64,000 bases of DNA from Rotaria socialis (taxonomy: Eukaryota; Rotifera; Eurotatoria; Philodinida; Philodinidae). Both the position numbers and the translations under genes were made by a program. Below the pieces are notes generated by a model, which saw only the letters and a program-made list of their open reading frames with translations, was not told where the DNA came from and made no database searches. Positions 1 through 14,219 of the stretch are shown here, piece after piece. The stretch is taken from contig CAJNYU010000405.1 of NCBI GenBank assembly GCA_905331475.1, forward strand, positions 1-64,000, given 5' to 3'. How positions within the stretch are numbered: the stretch's first letter is position 1; every line of letters begins with the position of its first letter.

Positions 1-2266
1 AGAAGAAAACAAGGAAAAGCATCGGAATTCGCCAGAAATTAACCGACCGAATCCGATCACCATGTGACATCGGAATTATAACCCGCTCGACAAGAACCGA
101 CGGATCGATAATGACCTGGGTTCAGCCATTGCCATCGTGCCCAATAGTGTAGCATCGGTTAACTTTTTCTTTTACAAAATATGTTGCTTGATGAAAGACA
201 AAATATAGTCACGAAATGTTCTACTCTCAGTTCCATTTTTTCTTCGTTATATGGTCATATGCGGCGGACCCATTAGGCTTGGGGAGGCTCATTTAATTTG
301 AAAAAAAGTTGTAGATTTCATCTTTAACGTAGACACGATAGGCAAAGTTTCGATCGATTATTCTTTAATACTTAGTCTACTGCTCATAAAGATTAACAAA
401 ATGATAACAAAACTACTAACAAAGGCAAATACAACGCAGAATCTTGATTAGTGACAAGTACCACATGAATTTTTAAAATGTATGTTAGGGTGATCAGTAG
501 AAAATATTTTTTTGGTTGTATATAGTGTTTTGTATCTTTGTTTTTATTTACTCTACTCTCCTGAAATTCGTTTTCGGCGTGGGCTTGCATTACGGAATTT
601 TATTTTTTCACATTGCGATGTTTGTAATTTCTCACTATTGAAAGCAAATTATCTGAAATTTTCACCATAGACAGAGATCCTTTAGAACTATTATCAGTAA
701 AAATTGCATCGGTCTTCTTTCAACCGCAGCAGAGTTATTGAAAAAATACAGAGCGTTGCGGAACTTCAAGATATGGAAATGTTTTTCCGGTGTATGTCGA
801 AATTGAGAATTATTCTGTCTCAGATTACTTTCGAAATGATCGTGCAATTACCAAATTAAACCCCACAGTTGGAGGTACAGAAACTGTGCTAAAATTGTTC
901 TTGGACTAGTTCCCGGGCAGCGAAAGGGAACAATTAGTGACCGTTACGGAATTTCATTTTGTTAAGGAATTTCCCAATTTTTTAGGATTTTTTGCGGACA
1001 GTTTCGTGCTTATTTTTTCAGGGACATTTCGGCTCAAAACTTTATGGTTTGCACATCGTTTAGTAGTTTGAGGTTTCCTCTACCTGATACCGTTAAAAAT
1101 AATGTTTCAAAATTAGATTAACCGAGTATACACCTTCTGACAACGAAGCAGCCTAAATATTTTTTCAAAATATAAAAAAACAATTTTCATTCAAAGATAG
1201 GAGCAACGGTTGGAATTTGTAGAGAATTCGACTCTCTATCCGATAAGGTAAGTTTCAGGATTTCTAAGAAACATTCATAAGTTAGAAATCAAGTTTAAAG
1301 GAGACACATTTTTAAATTTGGATTCTCATCATGATAATGTGACTGTAAATTATTTAAGAGCAGAGATTCGTAATCAGCGCAAAAAACTGCGTGAAATCAA
1401 GTATTCTCCACATTTGATCGATTCGAGAAAAAATTCGAATCTTCCCCACGCAAGTGTGATCGATGCCTGGCCAGGCCGCTTTAAGATTTTTGTGTTCTTA
1501 TTGATCATTTTCTGAAAAATAAATATTACACTAATATTTTTCATTATTTTACAAGTTTTGAGAAAAGTAGAATCATAAATAAATTATCAACAGACCACCT
1601 ATTAGTACTAGATTTTTTTTGTTTTCAATTTCACCTCTCATCATTCTCATCCTCTGAAAAAAATTTGAGCCTCCCCTAGATTGAAATCGTTCCGCCGCCA
1701 TATAATATGGCTCAACATATATTCCCCGTATGTGTACTAATGCTAGACTGCAATACAATACAAGTGACTTCCTGACGGTGTTTTAATGATTATCAATATT
1801 ATATGTAGAGTTATTGTTAAGGAGAGACATCTATCATTATATTTTCTATCATATTTTTAACCTTTTATTTTTTGTCAGTAGATGCTTGTTACAATTGATA
1901 TAGATCTAAATGAATTAATCATGACAAAACTTAGTAGACCAATTATAATCAAAGAAATGACAGTCAACATAATTAAATGACTCATCTCGTGATGGCACGG
2001 GTGGCTTACTTCACGGATGATTTTTCTATCTAGTTCTTTTATTCTTCTCTAGATATGACGTATAATTAGTATTTCTTTCTTTTCCTGAAAATCGCGTGTA
2101 AACTTTTCAATTAGTTTTGAACTCAACACAATCAAGACGAACGTATTAGAGCCAAACAGTAAGTGTAACATGGCTATCTCATTCTTCTTTTTTGTCTGAA
2201 ATGTGAAACAATATAGATATGACATTAAAATAATAACCTTTTATCAACATGATAGTACATAATAAC

Positions 2267-2298
<32 letters not shown>

Positions 2299-4888
2299 TT
2301 TATCATATTTTTCCAATAATTGGCTTGATATTTATATTGATATCGATGGGTGTTTTACTACGTATTACTACAATCCAACGGATATAAAACACTTTTCTTA
2401 CTCGATTTATCATTTATAAAAAGTACTTGAACATAATCTTGATTATACACAGACACAAAATGTAGAAGTACAATCGTAATAAATGCAATGGAAACCAATG
2501 TTTCACAAATAAGGAATTGTGATGGTGATTTACAAACGCACACGGAAACTTTAATAGTGAAGAAGCCATTTATTATTATCAAATTTTATTTTATTTCAAA
2601 GTAAACCTTCTCTCTTAATTGTTTTTCTATTATTACTATGGTTTGGTGAACCACTATCGTAATCGTCGTGAGTATGTCAAATCTCACTGTGAAAATGAAT
2701 GATTGAACAAAACAAACCTAACTATCTGTGACTGATGCGCATATGAACAATTCAAAAACAGTTGCAGTATGTATTTCTCATAATATAAAGTTACTGCTAT
2801 TTCTGAAATCAATACTTCTTTTTTGTATAAACTGAATATTGGAAAGAACTCTCCCTCTAAATTATCTACATTCACATTATCATTGAATCGTCAGCAAACT
2901 GTCTTAGCCTTAAAATGACGAGCTGATGATGCAGTTGAATTTTTATTTACATCAGATTCATCCATTGAATAAAATAATTTCGAACGTGCAGGAGTTAGAT
3001 TCAAATAATATTGATAATCATAATCATTAAAATGAAGATTCTATTGTATGAATACAAGCTGCTGCAATACTAATATCTAACCAATTATTTAGAGAGTGAG
3101 TATCTAACAGTTCAATTGCATTTGTAAACGTGTGACCGTATGAGATTATACTTTGAAACTTTATGCTGGTAATCATTGTTTTGGTGATTATGACTTTTCT
3201 TTGCATTTTTTCTATTTTCAAAGATTATGTAGATAATAAAATTAATGTTAGTATGATTGTATTAATTGTGGGCTTGATTCTTCATAACGCATGGAAAAAG
3301 TACTGTCTATTACGTATTCGTGAAACTTGAAGTATCATTATGTCGTTAAGAATATTTTGAAGGCCTGAAGTGATTTTCAATTGCCTTAGAATATCTTCTT
3401 TCTTTTAAATACTATTAACATTCATTTATTTTCACAAAAAGTATCAGGTACAGTTTATTCATGCAAATGTTCATATGAAAAGCTCAATTACAGACTTAAG
3501 AGTCTTTTACTGTAGAGTTATTGGTGTTTCGATGACACGAACTAATGCTTTCATTCAGACACTTCAGTTTTTTTTTCTGAACAAAATCTCTCCGAATAAA
3601 ATTGACTTAATGTTAGTAATAATTTTGAACCTATTTAGAGCACTGAATTCATTTTTTCTAAATTATATTTCAAGTGATTAATAAAATGCAGTCGTTAATG
3701 AGTTCACGTGTTTATATAAATTATAGTTCAGAAAATACCTCAATTGATTTTGATTATGGCAATATAAAATGTAATTCCTCGTTGTTCTATTTAAAGAAAT
3801 TCTCATCGATCGATGTCAGCATAGTATTTTTTTTATGTTTATTCGATTTCTAATAAGATAGATATTGTCAGTGCATAAAGTGTCATTTCGAATAATAACC
3901 TTTATAATTGAATTTCTTAGAAATATATTTAATTATGAATAATTCTTTCCCGGGACATATATTAATTTTGTTTTGAGACATGCAACGAATAAAATGTCCT
4001 TTCTATGTTAACAAGAATCGGTCTCTTATCATTCGTATATCTTTGATAGTTCGAATAGATGACAATCTCTTTGTTTCAATTCTATCTCTGTACTTTGCCC
4101 AGCAGATTTTACGTGTAGACTAAATTATTTAGTTTTCTAATAGAAATAAAACTATAGATTTCTCTCTGTTACATTGTATAATACTTTTTGAAACTGATTT
4201 CATGAAAAATAAGAAAAATATACGCCGATAAAATGCATGCAGACGTTATCGTTGTTTTTTAGCGTGAAAATGTTGCATAAGACTTTTTTAATGCAAATCG
4301 GTAAGATGAATATTCACTTTACATTTCTTGTTGTCCCATTTTAAATATGTACCCCTTTTTTTTCATTCTACAATGGAAATAGACTTTCATTATCTACATC
4401 ATAACATGACCGCATCGATAATAAAGAAGCTTTTTTTCTCATTTTTTTTTAAATTGTTTATTTAACTTATTTTATTCATAGACAAAAGTAAAATAATTGT
4501 TGTTCTACGACAATAGTTTAGCGACGAGGGAATAATTTAGTCGATGCGTTCAATACTAACTTCAGCAACTAGCATTTGAGTTGAAGGCAGCTGATCTTTC
4601 ATTTATTATTTATTAATTTTCGTTCTACTTTCGTCATTTTTTTTCTTTTGTTTATCGATTATTTCTTATCTATTTTTTTCATTTAAGCGAAACCAACTTT
4701 CTTTCCATTTAAGCCAATCGGATAAAGCGAATAAAATATTTTGTCCAATATTACTGTACTTTCATCAAGCTTCATACATGGTTTTTGTGACTATTCTTGC
4801 TTTTTATTTCTCGCATAGATATAAAAACAGATAGATTTTTTTTGTTGTCTGAATTGTCTAGAACTCAATCGTATACTTCTTATTTCAG
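1..4888. other. Intergenic, no gene recognised
   Basis: No reading frame here has family resemblance, and frames are short and broken. A TA repeat running into a GA repeat lies at about 2266-2298. A weak inverted-repeat pair (246-312 and 1651-1712) is listed separately. The stretch 1318-1515 is open for 65 codons but resembles nothing I know. Homopolymer runs of T and A are frequent. Confidence 0.6.
246..1712. mobile_element. Possible TIR element, degenerate
   Basis: A block at 246-312 reads ATATG..CGGCGGA, then GGGGAGGCTCA, then an A-rich run. It recurs in inverted orientation at 1651-1712 with the same order of landmarks but substitutions and small indels between them. This would make a 1.47 kb element with roughly 60-bp imperfect inverted ends. 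I found no target duplication and no transposase. An old non-autonomous DNA transposon is the simplest reading, but two inverted copies of an unrelated repeat are also possible. Confidence 0.3.
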
Positions 4889-4921
4889 ATTTTCATAATA
4901 ATATTTCAAATATCAACTGTT

Positions 4922-7900
4922 ATGTCATCGAAGGAAACACTAGAAAGGTGAGATAAATAGCTGTTGAACGTAGATGAAGAAAAAAGAAAAAAGAAAAAAG
5001 AAACAAAAATTGTTATCTCTCTCGTTCGTTGAGAGGTGTAACCAGAATCATACGATACTTTTAGTTTCATCTAAAAAAAAAGAAAGGAAAGAAAATTTTT
5101 AATAACAGTTTTTTTCTTTAAATTAAATGCAGTACTGAAATATTATCGACTATGAAAAAATTTGTTCATCGTCGAATGGCTTCTCTGCCTTTGCTTGATA
5201 ATATTCTTGCTAAGAATATGCAGAGACTCAGGTAAAATTGCTGCTCATTTTTTTATTAAATTAAAAAAAGATGTCAAAATATTGATTTTCTGAACAACAT
5301 ATAAATATAAAATAAAGTTTCTGTTTAAATAGTTCATCATCGGAAATCTCTCCAATTCCTCAAACTCCAATAGAAGAAAACGATCAAGTCATATTAATAT
5401 CTTCATCATTGCTTACAGATACTCAACGATCAAATAGTTTGACAATAGATAAGATCGGTACACTTAATGAAGAATCTTCGAATATTGAAACTGTTCCAGT
5501 TGTAGAATGTCTTTCAAATACTGAAATAGCCAATGCCAAAATGGTTGTTGTAACGTCACCATCGTTTAATTCAGACTTATCATTAGAACAAAACGATTCA
5601 ATTAATCAATTAAATCCATCATCATCATCTTTCCTTGAAACAAAACAACGTCGAATAGATCATAGGCGAAATAAAAGTGAACCTTTCAAATGTACAAGTA
5701 CAGAAGATATTCCATCTGCAATAGAACTTGAATTATCTTCAGCTAGTACAACAAGTAATGAATCACAAATAAGTAATAATTCACTAAATCAGATTAGAAG
5801 AAAATCATCAACAAAAACCGATTCAAATAATATTCCATCATTGAAAACTGTGAAGCAAATAGCACAAGAAAAATCTTCTCCATCAGCAATAACATCAAGA
5901 AAAAAGAAACCATGGTATAATGTAAGTGCATTTATTTTAATCTACTTCTTTTTTCATCATTCTAATTGTTTTGCATGCACATACAATAATCTACCCGACA
6001 CTTTATTGCTATTTTTATACAATATTTTTGTAATTCATATTTTTTCTTTTTTGAACGCTTCAATGACTCAATCGTTGGGTGAAGTAATACATTAGTGATG
6101 ATAAATGTTTTCTTTTTTCTATTTTTCTTCGATGCAACATTATGTATTTGAAGGAGATAAATGTAAAAAACGAAGAAGACGGATTTTAATATTCGACGGA
6201 CCGGTGTAGAAACTAAACAGTATCGAAGAGAGAGAGAGAAAGAAAAGGTAAAGTCATCGAGAAAGACAAAAAGAAATGTCTGCACAAACACTACCTTATC
6301 TATCGTTGTCTTGTTATTCTATGGCTACCTTTACTAATTGGATCTTATTCGTGTAATTATTTGTTAATTAATTTCTCATGAAAATATTCAACAAAAATGA
6401 TTCAACGAAATCTAATTAATAATAATGGATATAGTTCGATTCTTTTTTCATTCAAAAAGTCTTCGATCATCTAAAAGAAAATCAAATTTTACAGTTAAAT
6501 GTTGACAAAAAGATATTAAAATCAGACGAAACTAGTAATTCTGATGGTCATTTTCCGATTGATACTGAGTACAATCAAAGTTCATCAAGTGACAAATTCT
6601 CATGTGAAGCTCTTAAATCATTTTTATCAATACAATCGTCATCAACTTCCGTTGTTTGCCTCTCTGAATTAGTTCATTCGGAACTTGAAACATGTTCTGG
6701 ATTTTCAACACCATTAACAGAAAATAGAAAAGATACATTAGTAGCATACAATGTCTTCGAATCAGTATCAAATGCATATTCATTTACAAATATTCATCTA
6801 TCGAAATGTCATCAATCATCATTTCAAAATAGTAATCGGTGACAGCAAAGACGATATAGATCATTTCCTGAACGAACTATTCATTGTATATCATCGTTAT
6901 TGTCATCATCAATAAGGCGTACTTAATCTAATCTATATTCGTATAGAATAATAAAATGTACAGTAAAAAAAGCAATCGGCTTATAAGAAAATAACTAGAA
7001 TGAAAGGCTATTCAAGTAAATAATTAACTAGACTAACATTATCAATGGTTGATTAATCTATTGCTTTAACATCATCACAAATCAAATCATTATTGCTTTA
7101 TTACTTAAATATAAACCTTTGAGTATCATATATTACTAAATAAGATACAAAAAGGATCGTTGGTTCACCCCTCTTATTGATATACTTTTCTTAGTTTATT
7201 GTTTTTTGTTTAAATAATTTATTTTATTTCTCTTTAGCCATTTCAATGTACATATCGCCAGCGAAATGAAGAATTTCGAAAACTTTTCAAAGAATTACCA
7301 ATCGATGAACGATTAATTGTTGGTAAGAGATTTAATTAAATGATTGAATCCAAATAAAAATCTTCTTTAAGATTATTCATGTGCATGGCAAAAAGATATA
7401 TTAATTCAAGGTCGAATCTATTTATCTCAAAATTATCTATGTTTTTATGCAAATATTCTCAATTGGAAAACAAGTTTATGTTTAAAATTTCAAGATATTG
7501 TTGCAATAGCACGTGAAAAAACAGCAAAAGTTATTCCGAATGCTATTGAAATCAAATCCAATAAAGCAGAAAAATATTTTTTTGCAAGTTTTGTAGCACG
7601 TGATAAATCTTATGCACTGATGCTTCGAATATGGCAAAATGTATTAAATAATCAAGTATTTTAATTTCAATTTTAGTGACAGAAAATCAATAAAATAATA
7701 TTTTAATTTTAGTCAATTCCTGCTCAACAATTGTGGACAATGATTCATGAAAGTTACGGTGATGATTTAGATATGACAACTGATGAAGAAGATATATATC
7801 ATAAAACATCACCGAAGGAACAAATACAAGCGAATGGGAAATATGATGTAAGTATAAGTCTTTAGTATTTTTTAAATTCATTACCTGAATTGTATTGATT

Positions 7901-10900
7901 TGATATTGAATTGCATTGAATTTAGTTATCAAATATTGTTTTGGTAAGTTACATTTCATGTTTGATGTATTGCTGCTGTTTTTTGGAACAATGGTATCGC
8001 GACAAAAAAGAAGATCTAATTTAGTCAATGAGAAATATCTATCGGATATGAACAAATCAACAAGTTATTTTTAAATTAGTTCACTAATGAATTCATTTTT
8101 TTCCAAATCATTCAGCTTAAATTCAAAGACAAATCTATTGTTTAGTGTTTCATCTATTTGTAGACTTTTATATTATTCTTATTTGACAAATAACTAAAGA
8201 CTCAAAATAAAGAGATAGAAATAGAGATAACTTTGCGTAAATTCTAGATAGTTTATTTGAAAGTAAAAGATTTATTAATCGCACATTCTATATGTTTACA
8301 TCATTTAGATGTAATTATAATTTATAGAAGTTTTCAATGTTATCCTAATCACACTATAATATAAATGACAACATAATTCCGCCTAAAATTTTTCAACATT
8401 CTGTAATAATTTTAATATTCAATCTCAATAGTTAAAAGATCCTTTTCTATATAGTCTCATTTAAGGCTCCTGGCGCCTGTCTTTTCCCCTTTTGTCAAAT
8501 GCTTTCATCATATTAGAATCTAGACGAAAATAGAACTTTATCTTTCTTAAGGAAAGACTAAATTCAATATAAACTTTTGACACCAAGAAAAATAATTTCC
8601 AAGAAAATGGATTGAAAATTTAGGTTTGATATGAAAAAATTGTGATTTGTTCATCAAACGAAGACAAGTGCTTTACACAGTACCAAACATGCATGCATGT
8701 TGTTCATTTTCCCTAAAGTGTGATGTTATCAAAAAGAAAATAAATTTTGTCTGAATACGTATTCGAAGAAAATGTTTTATTTTCTTTTTTTATTACAGCG
8801 TATAACTCCAAATTCAATAAATTCGAAATCTTCACAACAAGAAGACGATTGTTCAAGTGTTTCATCACATGGTGAACATCATACTGATGATGATGATGAT
8901 GATGATGGTATTATTCCAATTGAAGAAAAAGCAGCAACAGACACACTTAAACGTCAACCTCAATCAAATTTATCAAAACACAATATGAATATGAGTCCGG
9001 GTTTGTTTAAATATTTGAATTTCTTTTCTAAATAAATAATTTATTAAATCAAATTAGAAATATGTTACCTAGCTCAATGCCCATGTCAGTCACATTTAGC
9101 AACAGAATTAATTAATCGAACATATTCCATGTCAGTCGAACGTCTTCTTGATTGCATATTTGGTGATAATGAGTTTCTTGTTGCTTATCGGGCATCACGT
9201 CGTATCAAAGGTTTATTGTTATGCTTTTTTTCTTTCGTTAGATCTTTTTCTTTGTATTTGGTCTACTTTAGATTTTCGTGCTAGTGAATGGCAAGTTAAC
9301 AGTGAAACAGGCAAACGTGAACGTCTATGTACCTATCGAGTCATTGTTTCGGCTGTTATCGGTTCGACAACAGTCATTTCAAATGAAAAACAAGTAAAAT
9401 ATTCTTTTTTAAATTAAAAGAATTTTCAATTTTTTTTCTCTAAAACTTTTGTTTAATAAACAGGTTATTGATTGTGAATTAGCAAAATCACATTTTGTAT
9501 TAGATACAGAAATACGCAACGAAGGAATAAAATATGCTGATGCATTTTATGTTGCATCTCGATATTGTCTTGTACAAATTGGACCAAATAAATCACATTT
9601 AAAAGTAACATGTGAAGTTCGATATGTTAAAAGTTTAATGGCTATTATTAAAAGTAAGTTGTTAACGTTTTCTTTGCGTGAAATATTTCGAATTAGACAT
9701 CACACTAACGAAAAATGATCACGCCATCCTTCCCTCTATGAAGAGTCATATATTACCTGTAGCATTCTGACTTTTTTCTTTTCTGCTGTACGACAGAAAT
9801 ACAGAACGTTAACTGCTCTTTTTCTTGTTCTGTCATCGCAACAATCGTATGTTGATGGTCTCATATGTAGGGAGTGGTTGTATAAAAAGGAAAAAGAAAA
9901 TGAGTAAATCGAAGTACGATACCATTCATTCATTTCTATGAAATATCTTAAAATGAAGAAGTTGAAAATAAAATCGTCTATTTCCCGTTTTATTAAATGT
10001 CATATTTTATGTGCTCGTTCAGCATTCATCGAAAAAAATGCCATGGCTGCTCTTCAAGATTCATTTAACGATTTAAGTAAGTTTTATCTTTCATATTTAT
10101 ATATTGTTTTCTTGCTTGTTGCTTCAATGTGGTTGACTTGATTTTGTAAATTTAACTTTTTTGCTCTTACAAAAGACAACCGTGTATTGAATTATCACCA
10201 TTTGATAGGTGTGCTTTGTGATAGTGGTTTGTCATAATACATTTTTACATTTTATCAAATAAACATCAATTTAATTATTTATTTTTTATGAATTTAGTGA
10301 AACGTATGGATCAAGAATCTTCCAAACGACCACGAGCACACAGTACTAGTGATAATAACGAAAAAGAAAACATAACAGTACTAAATACAAGATCATTAGA
10401 ACATCAGCAATCAGATGAATTAACTTCTTCCATCAATGATTTGTCAACAAATTCTCAACAAGAAGACTCAATTCAGGATGAAATAAGTAAATATATATTT
10501 ATTGTTTTCGAACTAAGCAACTGAATAATAAAAATGAAATGTTATTTAGGCTCAAATATATCAGTACCAGACAAATTATGTTCATCTAAAAATGCATTTT
10601 TATTATCATTTTGTCTATTCACGTAAATATCTTAATAGGAAAAAAATGAGCTATTTTTATTAAAATATGTTCTCTAACTTTATAGAATGTTTATTCTACT
10701 TATTGTTAATATATTTTTATGTATAAAATTGAATCAAATTGATCATATGACTGATCACCTTTTACAAGTTTATCCAACATGGTTAAATAAATATTCGTAT
10801 GAAAATATTTATGTAATTTTATTTAAAATGAAATCATTCTTGAAATAGATATCAACAAGAAGATAGCGAATGGTCTTTATCATTGAAAAGACAAGAAGAA

Positions 10901-11078
10901 TATTATCAAACTCAATTAAATAATCTTCAATCTGTTTTAGTGACAACTCATAATGCCTTAAAAAATGTATGCTTTTAATTATTAATATTTGATTATATAA
11001 TTTATCTTATTATTGTTTTTTTCTTCATTATAGGTTACCAGTACTTTATACGCATCATCTAAATTGAGCAGTCAATAA
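4922..11078 (+). CDS. GRAMD1: GRAMD1/Aster-like sterol transfer protein (GRAM + VASt + TM)
   Basis: Sixteen exons join in frame to 824 residues: 4922-4947, 5133-5231, 5333-5921, 7238-7322, 7372-7655, 7713-7847, 8799-9000, 9058-9210, 9272-9393, 9464-9653, 10023-10076, 10298-10486, 10550-10622, 10686-10796, 10849-10966, 11034-11078. Residues 1-238 are Ser/Asn-rich and look disordered. A GRAM domain follows (about 239-365, with the family-like RQRNEEFRKLFKELP and a DYSCAWQKDILIQGR-like start). A linker with an Asp run comes next, then a VASt/ASTER sterol-binding domain (about 474-650, including the CPC motif and TFIEKN). One transmembrane helix lies at about 725-747 and a short helical tail follows. 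In animals this family sits in the ER at plasma-membrane contacts and moves cholesterol inward. The start is the first ATG after an acceptor-like TTTCAG at 4882-4888. Family call is firm; exon borders are by eye. Confidence 0.88.
6495..6842 (+). CDS. Alternative 3' terminal exon of the GRAMD1-like gene
   Basis: Within the 1.3 kb intron between exons 3 and 4, an acceptor (TTTTACAG ending 6494) opens a frame of 115 codons in the correct phase for the exon 3 donor at 5921, ending in TGA at 6840-6842. The residues are Ser-rich and match the composition of the upstream disordered segment. AATAAA lies at 6950-6955. Use of this exon would give a protein of about 353 residues with no GRAM, VASt or membrane helix. 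The same frame continues for a further 27 or so codons past the TGA, so a recently gained stop or a sequencing error is possible. It could also be a skipped relic exon. Confidence 0.5.
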   Translation, partial: LNVDKKILKSDETSNSDGHFPIDTEYNQSSSSDKFSCEALKSFLSIQSSSTSVVCLSELVHSELETCSGFSTPLTENRKDTLVAYNVFESVSNAYSFTNIHLSKCHQSSFQNSNR

Positions 11079-11354
11079 TCAAATTTTAATTCACCGATTG
11101 ATCATTATAAATCCAATTATGGTGTATTTTACCGGTGTCTCTCTTCTCCTTCTGTTTTTTATAGTATATTTATTCATTAGGAGCAGTGGGATTTTTGTTT
11201 TTACTGAATATTTGATCAAATGTAAAGGAAATTTTGTATTTATACTATTGCAAATGTTTAAATAAATAATAAATACCTCTATTGTCATCAATCCAAAAAG
11301 AAAGTGAATACTAAATACATCAAACCGGAAAAAAACTTCTTTTCTTTTTTTGAG

Positions 11355-11832
11355 ATGGGTAGAAAATATTATTGTGATTATTGTGATAAACGATTACCGC
11401 CTGGTTCAAATCATCGAAAAAATCATAATCGAGGTAGTCAACATATTAATAATAAACTATTTTATTATCTGCAATTCCAAGGTTTAAACGATTTCTTTTG
11501 TTATTTATAAAAGAATTTTTTTTAAAATTTACTTAGATCCTGTTGAGATATTAATCAATGAACGACTCAAAAAAAATTGTATTAAATGGACACAAAGTAA
11601 TTCATGCTTGTTTGGCAATAATTGTAAATTTTCACATCGATCGAGTTATGAACTTATTCAATTAATTGAACAAGCAAAGCAAAGTAAGGTTTTTTATTTT
11701 ACTTTTATTGTTTTTAAATAACTGTTCTGGTTAAAATTAGATTTGAATAATCAAAATAATTTTGATGTTCATCGATGGATACAAAGAAAATTATCAAATG
11801 GAAGTATTCTGCCTGAATCTCTTGTTTCATAA
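11355..11832 (+). CDS. ZMAT5: ZMAT5-like U11/U12 snRNP 20 kDa protein
   Basis: Three exons (11355-11481, 11537-11683, 11741-11832) give 121 residues. The N-terminus MGRKYYCDYCDK is nearly that of ZMAT5, with a matrin/U1-C-type zinc finger (C7, C10, H24, H30 spaced as in the human protein). A single CCCH finger follows in exon 2 (C..WTQSNSC..GNNC..SH). The family is a subunit of the U11/U12 di-snRNP that recognises minor introns. The protein is shorter than the vertebrate one (about 170 residues) because the C-terminal Pro-rich tail is missing. It lies 276 bp downstream of the GRAMD1-like gene in the same direction. The ATG directly follows a pyrimidine tract ending in GAG, which could be a trans-splice acceptor. 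Confidence 0.87.
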
Positions 11833-14219
11833 TTTTATAAATAAATAGAAAGATTAAGACGGAATGTTTATATGCATATAAGTAAAATCCTTTGAGAGCT
11901 ACTTGAGTTTTGTTTATCATGTTCGTGAACAAATCAATCTATGACTCCGGTACGTAGGCAAAATTAGCCGAACAAAAATGACTTTAATAATTTTCTAGAA
12001 GAGATAAGAATTTTTTCAATGATATTTGTCTATAATTATTGATGATGATCTATGAAAAATTCTCAGTAATCTATATTCAATGAATCTTGATGTGAATGTT
12101 TATTATTTCATTTATTTAATCAACCAAAAAAATACATATCTGTTGATAGAATGTTTCGCGATGTTAACTTAACTATGCAAGACTTCAAAGGGTGAGAGAA
12201 AATTTGTATATTCAAAGACGGAACTAATTTGCTGTAGTATTGATAATAGTGGAATCAAATGGAAATGATTGTTTGACATAATCTTTGATTAAAACTCATT
12301 GAAGATTTATTTTATGTTAGAGTAGTTTTAGTTAATAATTCAAATTATTGATAGATAAGATGATTCAAATTATAACCAACACTGATTAGCAAAAGAAAAA
12401 AAGCAATTATCAAAAGAATTTATATTGATATTTGTTAAATGAAAAAGGTAAAGTTCCTTTTGACTTGATGATTCATCGTATAACTATAATATAGAAAGAA
12501 TGAATTACATCAATTTTTCTTCTGTATCATAATTATGTTCTTAATAAAAACTATCATTTTGAATTATTATAAATTATTTTTCTGTATCATCTCTTATCAA
12601 AAAAACGTCTTTATTAATAGTTTTACAAAGCTTCATTTCAAAGTTTTTAATCAATTTTGATGCAAATGAATCTTGAATCGATTGAGAAATATAAAGGAAA
12701 TCTTTTCATACGATCAATAACATCGAATTCGTCTGTCTATGAAGTAAAAATTTTAAAAAATAGGTTGTTTATTATTATACTGAATCAATTAATAATAAAA
12801 CTCGTTATTCAATTGCTTTGATAAAATTATCTGCAATAAGAAATCCGCCAATATAACATTTTCGTTGAACATATAATATATTCTTTAAGTCTAAAAAGAA
12901 AATACTTAACTCATCAACTCAACATTCTAGATAAGAACTTATTATTAATTAACTAGAATGACAATGCAAGACCACAAAGCAATGCTCATTTGTATGAACT
13001 AATAAATCATTAATAATCGTCAATTAAAATGATAATGAAATAAATGGACGATTCACATTTCATAATTGAATATTACCTGCTACATTACCAATATGAACAT
13101 GTCTTTATTTTGTTGCACAATTATGTTCATCATAAAGAAATAAACTAAGCATTGATTTTGAAACTAGCATCAATTGAAATAGTTTCAATAGTGATTAGTA
13201 TTACACGCTAATTAGACTGAAGCAATGTTTACATGAATTTGAAGTGCACAGATGAACGTAGAAATAACAGACACTTTTAAATAGCTATAATATGATTTAA
13301 AATTTTAATTTCTACTATAGAAAAATTTCAATCTATGCGGTAAAGTTTTATTATAAGGATATTATATCGTCAGTAGTATAAGTTAAAATCAATACTATTG
13401 TAAATAATGATCTATAGCGAAAGTCTTAACAGTATTTTATTTTGTTTGAGTGTGATCACATTTTATACTGCATGATATTAAAAGGTCTTTAGCGTGAACA
13501 TTCCATTGTAGCAAAGTCACCATGAAATTCATAGCTTCCTATGGATGGATTAACTTCATTTCTGACATCAGCGTTACAAATTTTTCTATGTTTTTTTACT
13601 AATTTTTTAGAAATATTTCTATTATCCAAGAAATTACAATAAATTCGTAATAAAAATTGCTAATTAATTTTTAAAAATTCTTCTATAGAAGGAATTAAAT
13701 CTTCTCGAAATATAAATGTATCAGTGCAACTTAAAACAGTTAATTATTCGAATCTCTCAGATTATTTTGAACTTATCAAATCTTTCGTTCAACTGATACA
13801 TCTATATAAATAAATAATCGACCTATATGGATTGTAGAATTGATTGCCTGAATTTGTTTTTATCATTATACATATTCTTGATCAATTTCATCATTACATT
13901 GGGAAAAAAAGATTTTACGTATCTTGGATGAATGTCACTTCCGGATCTAAAATAAATAAATGAATGAAAGAATTCACTTTGACGAATAGAACTCCGTTGA
14001 TATCGAATACTCAACGAATCTAATGTTTGTTCAAGTAGAATTTCATGTTTTGATTATAGATTTCAAGGTAATCTTATTTATTTTCACCTATCCGATATGA
14101 ACTATTTTCTTAAATGTTAAATCATTACTTTCCGTTTACTGATACAAATAAAAATTTAACCAAGTACAAACATTTATTTTATGTTTCTATTAATTCAGAA
14201 AACAAAACAAATAGCAAGT
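11833..14219. other. Intergenic, nothing recognised
   Basis: AT-rich DNA of about 2.4 kb between the convergent ZMAT5-like (+) and FYV7-like (-) genes. I see no conserved frame, inverted repeat or tandem array. It presumably contains the 3' ends of both transcripts. Confidence 0.5.

Noticed and set aside
1318..1515. 65-codon open frame with protein-like composition
   Set aside because: No acceptor or donor that joins it to other coding text, no recognisable motif, and it lies between weak inverted repeats.
9736..9933. Minus-strand frame inside GRAMD1 intron 10
   Set aside because: No splice context or motif; lies wholly in an intron of a well-supported gene on the other strand.
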